64,000 nt of DNA from Armatimonadota bacterium (GTDB lineage: Bacteria > Armatimonadota > DTGP01 > JAKQQT01), in contig DASXVS010000040.1 of NCBI GenBank assembly GCA_036504095.1, positions 1 to 64,000 on the forward strand. Reading direction: 5' to 3'. Below are positions 1-7,985 of the stretch, piece by piece. The notes below the pieces were generated by a model that saw only the letters and a program-made list of their open reading frames with translations, did not search any database and was not told the origin of the DNA. The stretch's first letter is position 1, and every line of letters starts with the position of its first letter. The position numbers and the translations under genes are program-made.

Positions 1-125
1 GGTATTTCTTCTTCAGCATGGAAACCTCTCAAGCGCGAACGTCACTATCTACATTTTACGTCGCGCTCGAACCTGGCATCCATGGTAACCAAAATATTCA
101 AAACACACGCGTTGTGACCCAGCCT

Positions 126-160
126 GATTTCCTCATTTCCCTGTATCCCGGTTTTCCCCG
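126..160. repeat. Single-arm low-complexity word repeat downstream of the MoeB-like gene
   Basis: This pyrimidine-rich stretch (ATTTCCTCATTTCCC and following CCCGGTTTTCCCC) lies just past the stop of the minus-strand MoeB-like gene. Its words resemble the right arm of the palindrome at 57033-57127. No partner arm is visible here, so it may be a decayed half-element. The first 163 bases hold no gene I can support. Confidence 0.35.
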
Positions 161-163
161 GCG

Positions 164-1618
164 TCAGTACGTCGGCACGCTGGAGTCGATCTGCTGGCTC
201 CACGCGGTGATGCCGCCGGCGAGGTTCTTGACGTTGGTGTAGCCCAGAGACTTGAGGTAGTCGACGGCCATGCGGCTGCGCCCGCCCAATTTGCAGTGGA
301 TCACAACGTCGCCGTCCCGAGGAATCTCGGTATAGCGCTGCGGCAGGTCCCCCAGGGGGATCAAGGTAGACCCTCCAAGGCGCGCGATCTGATACTCACT
401 CGGTTCGCGCACGTCGAACACAATCGTGGGTGTTCCCGCATCCAGCCTCTGCTTCAGTTGCTCGACGGATATCTCGTCTGTCGCCAATGGTTCCTCCTTC
501 GTTTGGTTCAGGTGCGGCACGCCGCAAAACTCGTTATAGTCGATGAGCTCATGGATGGTTGGGTGTTCGCCACAGACCGGGCAGTCCGGGTTTTTGCGGA
601 GCTTGAGCTCGCGAATCTTCATCTCCAGTGCATCGAACAGGGCGAGGCGTCCGACCATCGTGTTGCCCTGCCCGATGATGAGTTTGATCGCTTCGTTGGC
701 CTGGAGGCAACCTACGATGCCCGGCAGGACCCCCAGAACGCCGCCCTCGGCGCAACTCGGCACCAGGCCGGGTGGGGGAGGCTCCGGATACAGGCACCGA
801 TAGCATGGGCCCTTCTCCGCCCAGAACACCGAAATCTGCCCGTCAAATCGGAAGATGCTGCCGTATACGTTCGGGATACCGAGCAGTACGCATGCGTCGT
901 TCACCAGGTAGCGCGTCGGGAAATTATCCGTGCCGTCCACGACGACATCGTAATCCCGGATGATCTCCATCGCGTTCTCGCTGGTGAGCGGCTCGTTGTA
1001 GGTGTTGATCGTGATGAACGGGTTGATCTGTTGAAGCCGCTGTTTGGCGGCCTCAACTTTCGGGAGCCCAACGTCATCCACGCCGAAGATCACCTGGCGG
1101 TGGAGGTTGCTGTCATCCACAACATCGAAATCCACCAGCCCGAGCGTCCCCACGCCAGCGGCGGCGAGGTACAACCCTACTGGCGAGCCGAGGCCGCCCG
1201 TACCAACCACGAGGACGCGCGATGCCTTGAGCCGTTTCTGCCCTTCTTCGCCCACCTCCGGCATGATCATGTGCCGGTTGTAACGGCGGTACTCTTCCTG
1301 CGAAAACGTGACACGATCGACTGCGGCCGCGTCCACGACATCCGTTCCCCCCGCGATGCTGGGGACGATGACAAGGGTGTCGCCTTCGTTCAACCGCGTC
1401 GCCGCGCCCTGCAAGGCGTCGATGTCGTCATCGTTGAGGAAAACCTTCACGAAACGGCGAAGGTTGCCCTCGCGGTCGAAAAACGACTTGCGCAGGTCAT
1501 CATATTTCGCGACGACCTGTTCCAGCACCGCGCCAACGGTGTGGCCTTCGGCCTGAACGGAATCCTGGTCGTCGGTGTACCGGCGAAGCGGCGCCGGAAT
1601 GGTGACTGTGACGGACAT
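164..1618 (-). CDS. moeB: MoaD/ThiS - MoeB/ThiF - rhodanese fusion, sulfur-carrier activating protein
   Basis: Three domains in one 484-residue chain. Residues 1-91 are a ubiquitin-like MoaD/ThiS sulfur carrier ending in VPSIAGG, with the C-terminal-type Gly-Gly at 90-91. Residues about 105-350 are an E1-like adenylyltransferase with the nucleotide loop GTGGLGSP at 139-146 and zinc-binding CYRC and CPVC pairs. The C-terminal 110 residues are a rhodanese with active-site Cys442 in CKLGGRS. In this family the E1 adenylates the carrier's terminal glycine, and the rhodanese supplies sulfur for molybdopterin, thiamin or cysteine synthesis. The start has a GAGGAGG ribosome site six bases upstream. 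Oddity: the carrier's Gly-Gly is internal, so it cannot be thiocarboxylated unless the chain is cut after residue 91. Which pathway it serves cannot be told from this window. Confidence 0.92.
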   Translation of the reverse strand: MSVTVTIPAPLRRYTDDQDSVQAEGHTVGAVLEQVVAKYDDLRKSFFDREGNLRRFVKVFLNDDDIDALQGAATRLNEGDTLVIVPSIAGGTDVVDAAAVDRVTFSQEEYRRYNRHMIMPEVGEEGQKRLKASRVLVVGTGGLGSPVGLYLAAAGVGTLGLVDFDVVDDSNLHRQVIFGVDDVGLPKVEAAKQRLQQINPFITINTYNEPLTSENAMEIIRDYDVVVDGTDNFPTRYLVNDACVLLGIPNVYGSIFRFDGQISVFWAEKGPCYRCLYPEPPPPGLVPSCAEGGVLGVLPGIVGCLQANEAIKLIIGQGNTMVGRLALFDALEMKIRELKLRKNPDCPVCGEHPTIHELIDYNEFCGVPHLNQTKEEPLATDEISVEQLKQRLDAGTPTIVFDVREPSEYQIARLGGSTLIPLGDLPQRYTEIPRDGDVVIHCKLGGRSRMAVDYLKSLGYTNVKNLAGGITAWSQQIDSSVPTY

Positions 1619-1710
1619 CGGGGCCTCCTCAAATAAACTTGACTAACACTACATGGATGTTAGGCTTTAATCGTCCATCCGTCAAACACCAGTGCGCCGC
1701 GTCCGGTTCC

Positions 1711-2508
1711 TCAGCCGCCTTTGCGGTGCGAGAGGAACCACGCGCCGAGGTCTTCGGTGCGGTACGCCCTGTCCCACGAATTGTGGTCCACACCCGGGTA
1801 AGTCGTGATCTTTGGCGCACCGCCCGCAGCCTTCACGGCGGCAACCAGATCCTGGGTCTCCTTGATCGGCACGACGGAATCGGCCTCGCCATGGAATGCC
1901 CACACTGGAGTGTCTTTCAGGGCAGTCCCGAACTCGCTGTCAGGGCCGTTGAAGGCAGGGAGGAGCCCTTTCGGAGTCTCGGTTTGAGGCCACTTGGATC
2001 CGCCGTACCCGCAGATGGGCGCGATGGCGGCCCAGAGGTCGGCGTGCCTGGCCCCGATCGCCCACGTTCCGTGTCCGCCCTGCGACAGGCCGGTCAGGTA
2101 CAGCCGCGAGCCGTCCACCTTGTAGTCCTTGCGCGCGGTCTTCAGCATCTGCATCAGGGCGCCGTCGTATTGCTCCCACGCGTACTTCACGTCCGGCTTC
2201 TGCGGGATAATGACGATGAACGGCCACTTCGCGACGTCCAGCATGATGGCGGTCCCGATGCCCTGCATCACCGGCCTCCAGCCATCCGAGCCGCATTCGC
2301 CGGCGCCGTGCAGGAACATGATCAGCGGCCACGCCTTGGTGGCGTCGTAGTTTTCGGGGACGTAAACCACGTAGGGGTAGTCTTTCTTGTCAAGCGTGAG
2401 TTTCTTGAACAGGAATCCGGTCTCAACCGGCTTTGGCGCGGCGTCGGCCGCGGAAGCGATGGACGCCAGTGCCATGCCGGCGAAAAGGACGGATGTGATG
2501 TTGTGCAT
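1711..2508 (-). CDS. Secreted alpha/beta-hydrolase (carboxylesterase / PHB-depolymerase-like)
   Basis: A 265-residue serine hydrolase with a signal peptide (MHNITSVLFAGMALASIASA). The nucleophile elbow is GLSQGGHGTW. The likely acid is the Asp of HGEADSVVP and the catalytic base the His of GVDHNSWD, giving a Ser-Asp-His triad in the right order. HGAGECG near residue 90 fits an oxyanion loop. The start at 2508 was preferred to a longer reading because GGAGG sits six bases upstream and the signal peptide begins exactly there. It probably hydrolyses ester substrates outside the cytoplasm; the substrate is unknown. It ends about 90 bases before the MoeB-like gene on the same strand. Confidence 0.85.
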   Translation of the reverse strand: MHNITSVLFAGMALASIASAADAAPKPVETGFLFKKLTLDKKDYPYVVYVPENYDATKAWPLIMFLHGAGECGSDGWRPVMQGIGTAIMLDVAKWPFIVIIPQKPDVKYAWEQYDGALMQMLKTARKDYKVDGSRLYLTGLSQGGHGTWAIGARHADLWAAIAPICGYGGSKWPQTETPKGLLPAFNGPDSEFGTALKDTPVWAFHGEADSVVPIKETQDLVAAVKAAGGAPKITTYPGVDHNSWDRAYRTEDLGAWFLSHRKGG

Positions 2509-2581
2509 ACGAACCTCCAAAGGAATGAGTGGATTGCGCCATACGAAAAGTATGGCGGCAGATTCCGCGTGCGTCAAAACG

Positions 2582-3208
2582 TTACGCGGAAAGCGGAGCG
2601 TTCTCGAGTATACGCCATAGATACCAGCACCCCAGTGTGCGCCAGGGACGCCAGGGTTCCGCGATCTGGGCCATCGTTTCCGGACCCGGGCGCTCTTCCA
2701 GGCCGTACGCCCGCTTGAAGCCCTCGCGGATGCCCAGGTCGGCCACGGGGAGCACGTCCGGTCGGTTGAGATGAAACATGAGGATCATCTCGGCGGTCCA
2801 CCGCCCTATGCCCTTGACGGCGGTGAGTTCGGTGATGATGTCCTCGTCAGACAGCGCGTCCAGGCGATCCAGCTCCAACCGGCCGTCCAGGATGTGGGCG
2901 CAGAGATCGTGGACGTACGCGGCTTTGCCCCACGACAGGCCGCACGCGCGCATGGCGTCAAGTGGCGCCTCGACAACGGATTGTGGCGTCACTTGATCGT
3001 TGAACAGGGCCTTGAAACGGCCGAAGATCGTGGCGGCGGCCTTCACGCTCAACTGCTGGCACACGATGGCCTCGACGAGCCCCACGAAGATGTCCGGATC
3101 CGGTTGCATCGCGCACGGTGGGTTGGCGGCGATGATCGCCGCCAGGGTGGGATCGACGGCCGTCAGGTGCGCCACACCGTCGCTCCATCTATGTGGGGTT
3201 TCAGCCAT
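2582..3208 (-). CDS. DNA-3-methyladenine glycosylase II (AlkA-type HhH-GPD)
   Basis: A 208-residue base-excision-repair glycosylase. The helix-hairpin-helix reads VKGIGRWTAEMILMF, and the catalytic aspartate lies in PVADLGI, the usual spacing for AlkA enzymes that remove alkylated purines. There is no C-terminal iron-sulfur cluster, which argues against an EndoIII/MutY identity. The ATG at 3208 overlaps the stop of the upstream CPBP protease by eight bases, suggesting translational coupling; a GTG at 3229 is possible but has no ribosome site. The N-terminal beta domain of E. coli AlkA is absent, as in the short bacterial members. Confidence 0.88.
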   Translation of the reverse strand: MAETPHRWSDGVAHLTAVDPTLAAIIAANPPCAMQPDPDIFVGLVEAIVCQQLSVKAAATIFGRFKALFNDQVTPQSVVEAPLDAMRACGLSWGKAAYVHDLCAHILDGRLELDRLDALSDEDIITELTAVKGIGRWTAEMILMFHLNRPDVLPVADLGIREGFKRAYGLEERPGPETMAQIAEPWRPWRTLGCWYLWRILENAPLSA

Positions 3209-4226
3209 GGTGGGATGCAAACAGAACACCGAACGCGACGGCGTTGTTCACCGCGTGGGTTGTCATGGACGCGATGAGCGATCCGCTGCGGTGGTATGTC
3301 CACGCCAGAAGCATGCCTACCACGAAAAGGTCAATAAAGTTGAGCGGGTCGAGGTGGACGCCCGCGAAGAACAACGCGGACACAACGATGCCAAGCCGCA
3401 CCCGCCCTGCCGCGGCATATCTGCCGAACAGGAAGCCGCGGAAGAAATACTCCTCGCCCAGCGGCGCGAGCGCCGTCCCCAGAACGAAGATGGCGATTTT
3501 GCCCCATAGCGGGAATTCGCGGGCCATCGCCATCGGGCCGTCGATATTCACATATGGGCCCACCACGCGCTCCAGGAACAGCGACCACGCCTCGCCAAAC
3601 ACGAGCGCGACGACCCCCATGCCAGCGCCAAAGAGAATCGATTTGCCGACCGGACCTCGGAAGAACGCCGGCACCGGTTCACCGCCTTCGCGCGTTCGCC
3701 GAAGAGCCCACGCGCACGCCAACAGGAATCCGGCTTCCGAAGCGATGAGTGATGCGATAAGGATGGCCGCCGTGACGGGATTTGATGCGAGGCGCGCGAG
3801 GAATCCGCTGGCGTCCAATCCTTCGTCCTTGGGTTCGCTGCGAGAGCCCACCACTTCGTAGCCCAGCGCCTTCGCAGGCGCCATTTTGCTGATGGCTTTG
3901 CCCGCGGCGATCTGATACTCGATGGAGACGAGATTCCCCCGGCGAACAACCGTGACCGATTGCATGCCGCCTTGCGAGGCAGCCCACCGGCGAAGCGGCG
4001 CGTCAGTCGGAGGCATAGACGAGCACCGGAACGTTTGGACGTACCTTGGCGGAGGGTTGAACGCCTCTTGTAGAGACCGGAAATTGAGCGCCACGATGGG
4101 AGCGGCCACCACCAGGTTGAGCATCAGCCCGATGAGCAGGGCCACCAGAGTATCGACGATGCTCTCGCCGAGCAGCGTGGAGTTGGAAGGCTTTGCCGGC
4201 GCGTCGAAGATGAAGGTGGTTTCCAT
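3201..4226 (-). CDS. CPBP-family intramembrane metalloprotease (CAAX protease-like)
   Basis: A 341-residue membrane protein with about six to eight hydrophobic segments. It carries the Abi/CPBP signature: PLGEEYFFRG (EExxxR), then HLDPLNF and HAVNN, which supply the histidine and asparagine ligands. Between the first transmembrane segment and the catalytic half, roughly residues 45-140 form a soluble extracytoplasmic insert. Members of this family cleave membrane or lipid-anchored peptides, but the substrate here is unknown. GAGGA precedes the ATG. It sits between the flavin reductase (25-base gap) and the glycosylase (8-base overlap), probably as one operon. Confidence 0.85.
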   Translation of the reverse strand: METTFIFDAPAKPSNSTLLGESIVDTLVALLIGLMLNLVVAAPIVALNFRSLQEAFNPPPRYVQTFRCSSMPPTDAPLRRWAASQGGMQSVTVVRRGNLVSIEYQIAAGKAISKMAPAKALGYEVVGSRSEPKDEGLDASGFLARLASNPVTAAILIASLIASEAGFLLACAWALRRTREGGEPVPAFFRGPVGKSILFGAGMGVVALVFGEAWSLFLERVVGPYVNIDGPMAMAREFPLWGKIAIFVLGTALAPLGEEYFFRGFLFGRYAAAGRVRLGIVVSALFFAGVHLDPLNFIDLFVVGMLLAWTYHRSGSLIASMTTHAVNNAVAFGVLFASHHG

Positions 4227-4250
4227 ATCGTCCTCAGGGGTCAGGGGAGG

Positions 4251-4901
4251 TTAGCGTTGCTCCACGGGCTTGGGTGACGGGTATTCCAGGCTGAAAGTTT
4301 CGCCGGGCTTCATGTAATCGTCGCCGAGGCCGCCCAGCGGGTTCCACGCCACCGCATCGGGTATTGACCCTTGGCCCATGCAGTCGCGCCGAACGTGGAG
4401 GCGCAGGACCTCGCCGACCACGATGGCGTGGTCCGGCTTCGGCTCGCCAAGGTCCACGATCTTGTATACCCGGCACTCCATGTGAATCGGCGCCTCCGCG
4501 ATCCGCGGAACGGGCTGGTCGGTCCCCGGCAGGGTGGTGAGGCCGGCGGCGTCTACCTCGCTGCGGTCCCGTGGGTAATCGGCGGCGGTGTGGTGCATCG
4601 CCTCGGCCATCTCGACCGACACGCAGTTGATAACGAAATGACCGTGCTCGCGGGCGTTGCGCAGCGTGTCCTTCTCCTCGCCGTTACGTGGGCCGATGCC
4701 GAACGCGATGAGCGGCGGCTCCGTGGCTACCCCCATGAAATTGCTGAACGGCGCGGCGTTGACGATTCCGCCCGGTCCGAGTGTGGTGATGAGCGCGATG
4801 GGCCGCGGCGAAATGCACGCGCCCATCACGACGCGCGCGACCTCCGGCTCCAGATCGCAAAGGGAAATGTGTTCGTAGTCGGTTTCTGTGAGTGGTTGCA
4901 T
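4251..4901 (-). CDS. Flavin reductase family protein (FMN-binding split barrel)
   Basis: A 216-residue flavin reductase-like protein of the split-barrel fold. The motifs VVMGACISPRPIALITT and APFSNFMGVATEPPLI match the FMN-binding core, and HFVINCVSVEMAEAMH follows as expected. Such proteins reduce FMN with NAD(P)H or act as flavin-dependent oxidoreductases. I chose the start at 4901 (MQPLTETDY) because the longer reading has low-complexity intergenic sequence upstream, and because a -10-like TACAAT ends nine bases before this ATG with no Shine-Dalgarno, suggesting a nearly leaderless message. A decayed copy of this promoter and start lies at 5741-5834. Confidence 0.85.
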   Translation of the reverse strand: MQPLTETDYEHISLCDLEPEVARVVMGACISPRPIALITTLGPGGIVNAAPFSNFMGVATEPPLIAFGIGPRNGEEKDTLRNAREHGHFVINCVSVEMAEAMHHTAADYPRDRSEVDAAGLTTLPGTDQPVPRIAEAPIHMECRVYKIVDLGEPKPDHAIVVGEVLRLHVRRDCMGQGSIPDAVAWNPLGGLGDDYMKPGETFSLEYPSPKPVEQR

Positions 4902-4910
4902 GACGCGTTC

Positions 4911-4916
4911 ATTGTA
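4911..4916 (-). promoter_or_regulatory. Candidate -10 box for the flavin reductase gene, short or no leader
   Basis: On the minus strand TACAAT is followed by nine bases and then the ATG at 4901. No ribosome binding site fits between them. The same hexamer at the same distance is conserved in the decayed copy at 5828-5833. Confidence 0.5.
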
Positions 4917-5149
4917 GCGCTGCCAGAGGGCCGAGGGCTGAGGGCCAAGGGCTGGGAAATGCCAAGCGGAGCGCGGGCGACCCGCCCGCATCCGTTATCC
5001 AACCATTTACGGGCGCCGCGTCCGACCATCGACTCGCGAGGGACCAGCTACAAGGACGAAACGATGCCCGCGAGGAGGAGAGGCAGCCTCAGTGCTGACC
5101 CCATCGAGTACACAGGGTTGAGGTGGGATGTCCCACTCCAGCAGCCCGC

Positions 5150-5542
5150 TCAACTCGCCACTGGGGAGAGCGTGTTGGCGTCGCGGGCCAGAAGCCAGCG
5201 GCCGTCGGGCTGTTTGCGGTATATGGTGATCCGGTGACCGGCCAGTTTCATTGCTTCTCCGCCGGCACGCGGTGTCACGGACAACGAGTCGCGGCACACT
5301 GTGTAGGCGACTTCGCCGACGATCACGACCTCTTCCAACTCGCTGATGCAGCGAATCCGAGATTGCTGGTGGGCGGCCGAGAAGCCGACGGGGAATTCGT
5401 TCCGGCCGATCGGTGCTTGGCCCGGAATTAAGAACACGGCATCGTCCGCCATCAGGGCGAGCAAGCGGGCAAGATCGCCGGCGTTGACTGCATCAATCCA
5501 AGTGGTGTGCACTTCTCGGATAGCTCGTTCATCAGGTCCCAT
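5150..5542 (-). CDS. SnoaL/DUF4440-like protein
   Basis: A 130-residue single-domain protein of the NTF2-like superfamily. The opening helices (ERAIREVHTTWIDAVNAGD) and LMADDAVFLIPG are typical of DUF4440/SgcJ-type proteins, and the C-terminal strand HRITIYRKQPDGRWLLARD is the usual last sheet. Members are small-molecule-binding proteins or isomerase-like enzymes of mostly unknown role. The ATG at 5542 has GGAGG six bases upstream; a TTG two codons earlier is less likely. It separates the flavin reductase gene from its decayed duplicate. Confidence 0.8.
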   Translation of the reverse strand: MGPDERAIREVHTTWIDAVNAGDLARLLALMADDAVFLIPGQAPIGRNEFPVGFSAAHQQSRIRCISELEEVVIVGEVAYTVCRDSLSVTPRAGGEAMKLAGHRITIYRKQPDGRWLLARDANTLSPVAS

Positions 5543-5740
5543 CTGCAACCTCCATTGCCAAAACCAGTTTGATCCCGCGACAACCAGGGCGTCGGCCTTC
5601 GAAGAACAACGGTCTCGATCTTACCCCCTGCTTAGCTACTAAGAGGCTGCCAACGCATTTCAGGGTCGAGGCGTGCGACGACAAAGCTCCACCCAACTCG
5701 TCGCTGCCTGTTGGTTCTTACCTACACATACTCGCTAGCT

Positions 5741-5834
5741 AATCACTACGCGCTCGTGGCAAGATTCCAGGCTGACGACCCCGTGACAAACGTAGTTCGT
5801 TTCCGTGAGTGGTTGCCTGACGCGCCAATTGTAG
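5741..5834 (-). pseudogene. Decayed copy of the flavin reductase promoter and 5' end
   Basis: The minus strand reads QPLTETNY where the intact gene at 4901 reads QPLTETDY, and the DNA similarity extends through the -10-like TACAAT (5828-5833) and about 30 bases further upstream. The position matching the intact start codon (5816-5818) is AGG instead of ATG, and the reading frame ends within about 30 codons after CHERVVIS, where the intact gene has VARVVMGACIS. Nothing of the remaining 180 codons is recognisable. It is best read as the remains of a duplication that spanned the DUF4440 gene. Confidence 0.75.
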
Positions 5835-5848
5835 CGCGCGGGGGAGGG

Positions 5849-6016
5849 CTGAGGGGGCAGGGCTGAGGGCTGTGGGAAAAGGCCGGCGCAGGCCGGGCGC
5901 CTCGCTCCGATTGGCTCAGGATGCTGGGGCACGGAATGGCCGGCGCGGAGGCCGGCCCCACATCAGGGTCTCAGGTCTCAGCCGTTTTGCCAGAGCCCTC
6001 AGCCCTGCCTCCTCAG
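5849..6016. repeat. Long inverted repeat of GAGGGCTGAGGG words before the SpoIIE gene stop
   Basis: The left arm 5849-5871 and right arm 5994-6016 are 23 bases long and complementary at all but one position, built from CTGAGGG/CAGGGCTGAGGGCT words. The right arm runs into the stop codon of the phosphatase gene. A second pair of GC-rich arms (GGCCGGCGCAGGCCGGGC and GGCCGGCGCGGAGGCCGGCC) is nested in the spacer. Together with the decayed gene copy this accounts for the 470-base gap between the DUF4440 and phosphatase genes. Confidence 0.75.
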
Positions 6017-7173
6017 CAATACTCGATGGTGACTTCCTTGCGCTGCTCGGTGAGGAAGTCGGCCAGTTCCCTGACCAGGTGCTTGCGGATGCTGATCGAT
6101 TTGGGCAGGAGCGGGTTCTGGTAATACTCATTGATCTGCTGGCCCACCAGGAAGTGGATGTGGTCGGCGCGCAGCAGATGCGTGGCCAGCAGGGTGGCGG
6201 CGTTGCGATCGTTGGGGAGCCGGCTGGGGTTCCCGTCGGCGTCTCGGAGGTACTCCAGCGCCCTGGACATCGTGAGAATGCCTTCGGTGAGAAGGTCGAC
6301 GCCGGGCAGGCTGCCGATGGGCGGGATGTCCTTGCGCAGGGATTTGAGGTCGGTCTGGACGATGTCGCCCATGTGGTCGGCCACGATATTGGACGTGGTG
6401 CCTCCGCAGACGATTTTCGTGCCGTTGAAGGCGAGGAAGCGCTCGACAATGGCGTCATCCTCGGCTTTTTCCAGGGGCGGACCGGTGAAGATCAGCAATC
6501 CCTTCTCGGGGCGGACGAAAACGCCGACGAACGTGGCGTCGTCACCGACCTCATCGCGGTAGAGGCTGCGGGTCTTGCCGATTACATCGCGGACCACATC
6601 GCGGGCGCACCAGTAGTGGGTGAGCCAGCGCTCCTCGATGTACCTGGCGATATTGTCCCAACCCCAGCCGAAGTTCAGGGCGACGCCCATACCGGCGTAG
6701 GGCACGCCGTCCGACATCGCGCCGAGAAAATCGCCCAGTTCAAGTTGTCCCTCGAACATCTTGACCTTGCGGCCGAGGATTTCAACCTCCTGGCGCTCCG
6801 TGGGCATGATCTTGCCGTGCCGGAAGTGGAACGTGGGCGGGTTGTCGAAATTGATGACCTTGAACGAGTGGTCCGTGTGGCTGATCTGGATGACGGTGAA
6901 TGTGGCGTAAGCGATATTGCGCACTTTGCAGGTCGGCAGCGTGCCGATGACCGTGCGCATCACTTCCTCGATGCCCACGTCGGCAGCGAGCATCGTGATG
7001 ATGATGACCGAGGTGAGCGTGGCAAGGATGTTCGCCTTGACGCCGCTGCCGAGGCCGTCGGAGAGAACGATGATTGTCTTCTCCTCGTCCCGGTGTACCT
7101 TCACCTTGTCGCCGCAAAGCGTCTCGTTCCGCTTGTTCAGGCTGGCCTCGAAGATGTCGAGGAAGTGCTCCAC
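6013..7173 (-). CDS. SpoIIE-type serine phosphatase of a redox-signalling trio
   Basis: A 386-residue protein. Residues 1-220 form a PP2C/SpoIIE phosphatase domain, with metal-site aspartates in IIVLSDGLGSGVKA near residue 40, GAMSDGVPYAG near 155 and VGDDATFVGVF near 215. Residues 225-386 form a second conserved domain containing VCGGTTSNIVADHMGD, of unknown function. The GTG start lies one base after the PAS gene's stop, so translation is probably coupled. Similar phosphatase/PAS/ferredoxin sets are found in [FeFe]-hydrogenase gene neighbourhoods of anaerobes (family knowledge recalled, not searched). No hydrogenase gene is visible here, so the partner protein is unknown. Confidence 0.82.
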   Translation of the reverse strand: MEHFLDIFEASLNKRNETLCGDKVKVHRDEEKTIIVLSDGLGSGVKANILATLTSVIIITMLAADVGIEEVMRTVIGTLPTCKVRNIAYATFTVIQISHTDHSFKVINFDNPPTFHFRHGKIMPTERQEVEILGRKVKMFEGQLELGDFLGAMSDGVPYAGMGVALNFGWGWDNIARYIEERWLTHYWCARDVVRDVIGKTRSLYRDEVGDDATFVGVFVRPEKGLLIFTGPPLEKAEDDAIVERFLAFNGTKIVCGGTTSNIVADHMGDIVQTDLKSLRKDIPPIGSLPGVDLLTEGILTMSRALEYLRDADGNPSRLPNDRNAATLLATHLLRADHIHFLVGQQINEYYQNPLLPKSISIRKHLVRELADFLTEQRKEVTIEYC

Positions 7174-7174
7174 G

Positions 7175-7672
7175 CTACACGACCCCTTCGTCGAGCATCT
7201 CGATCACCTTGAGGAGGCTCACCTTGGTCTCCGCGGTCGTCTCCCCCAACAGGCCGGCGATTTCCTGTGCCACCTTCATCTGGTTATCCACCACGCGAGT
7301 CACGTTCCGAAGCGCCTGCCGCTTCAGTTCACGCATCTCGTGCTCCTGGCGGCGTTCATGGGTCAGGTCGATCATGATGCAGGCGACGATGCCCTCATCC
7401 GTGATGGGGAAGATGACCTGCCTGACGTAGAGGTCGAAGCGGGGATACTCCCGCTCCTCGGCCGCCATGGCGGAGTTGCTCTCCCACACGCTCCGGAAGT
7501 CCGACAGGTCATCCATGAACTCCGCGGCATCGTGGCCGATAAGCTCGTCCGCCGTTGCCTTGAACATGGCGCAGAGCGCGGGGTTGACAACCCGGATGAC
7601 CATCCCGGCGTCGACGACAAGCAGGCCGTTAGGGTCATAGTCCCAGAGCAGTTCCCATAGAGTCTTGTTCAT
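7175..7672 (-). CDS. PAS-domain sensor protein, partner of the SpoIIE phosphatase
   Basis: A 165-residue cytosolic protein. Residues about 10-110 are a PAS domain (NGLLVVDAGMVIRVVNPAL, then VRQVIFPITDEGIVACIMID). Residues 110-165 form a long helix that could dimerise or pass a signal (THERRQEHEMRELKRQALRN). There is no histidine-kinase ATPase domain, so this is a receiver of signal, not a complete kinase. It lies between the [2Fe-2S] protein (15-base gap) and the phosphatase (1-base gap). I infer that the PAS domain or the iron-sulfur partner reads redox state and sets phosphatase activity. Confidence 0.8.
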   Translation of the reverse strand: MNKTLWELLWDYDPNGLLVVDAGMVIRVVNPALCAMFKATADELIGHDAAEFMDDLSDFRSVWESNSAMAAEEREYPRFDLYVRQVIFPITDEGIVACIMIDLTHERRQEHEMRELKRQALRNVTRVVDNQMKVAQEIAGLLGETTAETKVSLLKVIEMLDEGVV

Positions 7673-7687
7673 AAGCTTGGTGATGCG

Positions 7688-7948
7688 CTATCGGAGGAAC
7701 GGCAGTATCTTGAGGCGAAACTGCCGTTCAACATTGCCGGGGTTCAGGTGTTTGAAGACCCGTTCCCCGAACTTGACGACGATGCCTTCCGTGCAGGGGC
7801 CGAGGCAGAAGGCGCCCTTGAGCTCAATGCTATCGGCCAGGCCGTTGTCCTCCAGCAATTGCTGCAGTTTCGGCAGCATATCGTAGACCCCGGCCTGGTG
7901 GCAGGCGGAGCCCATACAGAGGAACAGGTCTCGTTTGGTTGGAGCCAT
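7688..7948 (-). CDS. Thioredoxin-like [2Fe-2S] ferredoxin (NuoE-like)
   Basis: An 86-residue protein with the four cysteines of thioredoxin-like [2Fe-2S] ferredoxins: C11 and C16 (CMGSAC) and C48 and C52 (CLGPC). The N-terminal strand RDLFLCMGSACHQAG and VKFGERVFKHLNPGNV match the family fold. It is shorter than NuoE because it lacks the N-terminal helical bundle. It likely acts as an electron carrier or redox sensor for the downstream PAS and SpoIIE proteins. A GTG at 7975 would add nine residues but has no ribosome site, so the ATG at 7948 is preferred, with moderate certainty. Confidence 0.83.
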   Translation of the reverse strand: MAPTKRDLFLCMGSACHQAGVYDMLPKLQQLLEDNGLADSIELKGAFCLGPCTEGIVVKFGERVFKHLNPGNVERQFRLKILPFLR

Positions 7949-7985
7949 AGCGCTTTTCCCAGATGCCTTTGTCACGCCGGCCGCA

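Noticed and set aside
296-1636. 446-codon plus-strand open frame
   Set aside because: It lies fully antisense to the MoeB-like fusion, which has clear motifs. The translation has no recognisable domain and is a codon-bias shadow in high-GC DNA.
5872-7212. 446-codon plus-strand frame over the phosphatase
   Set aside because: It is the antisense shadow of the SpoIIE-type gene; the minus strand carries the aspartate motifs.
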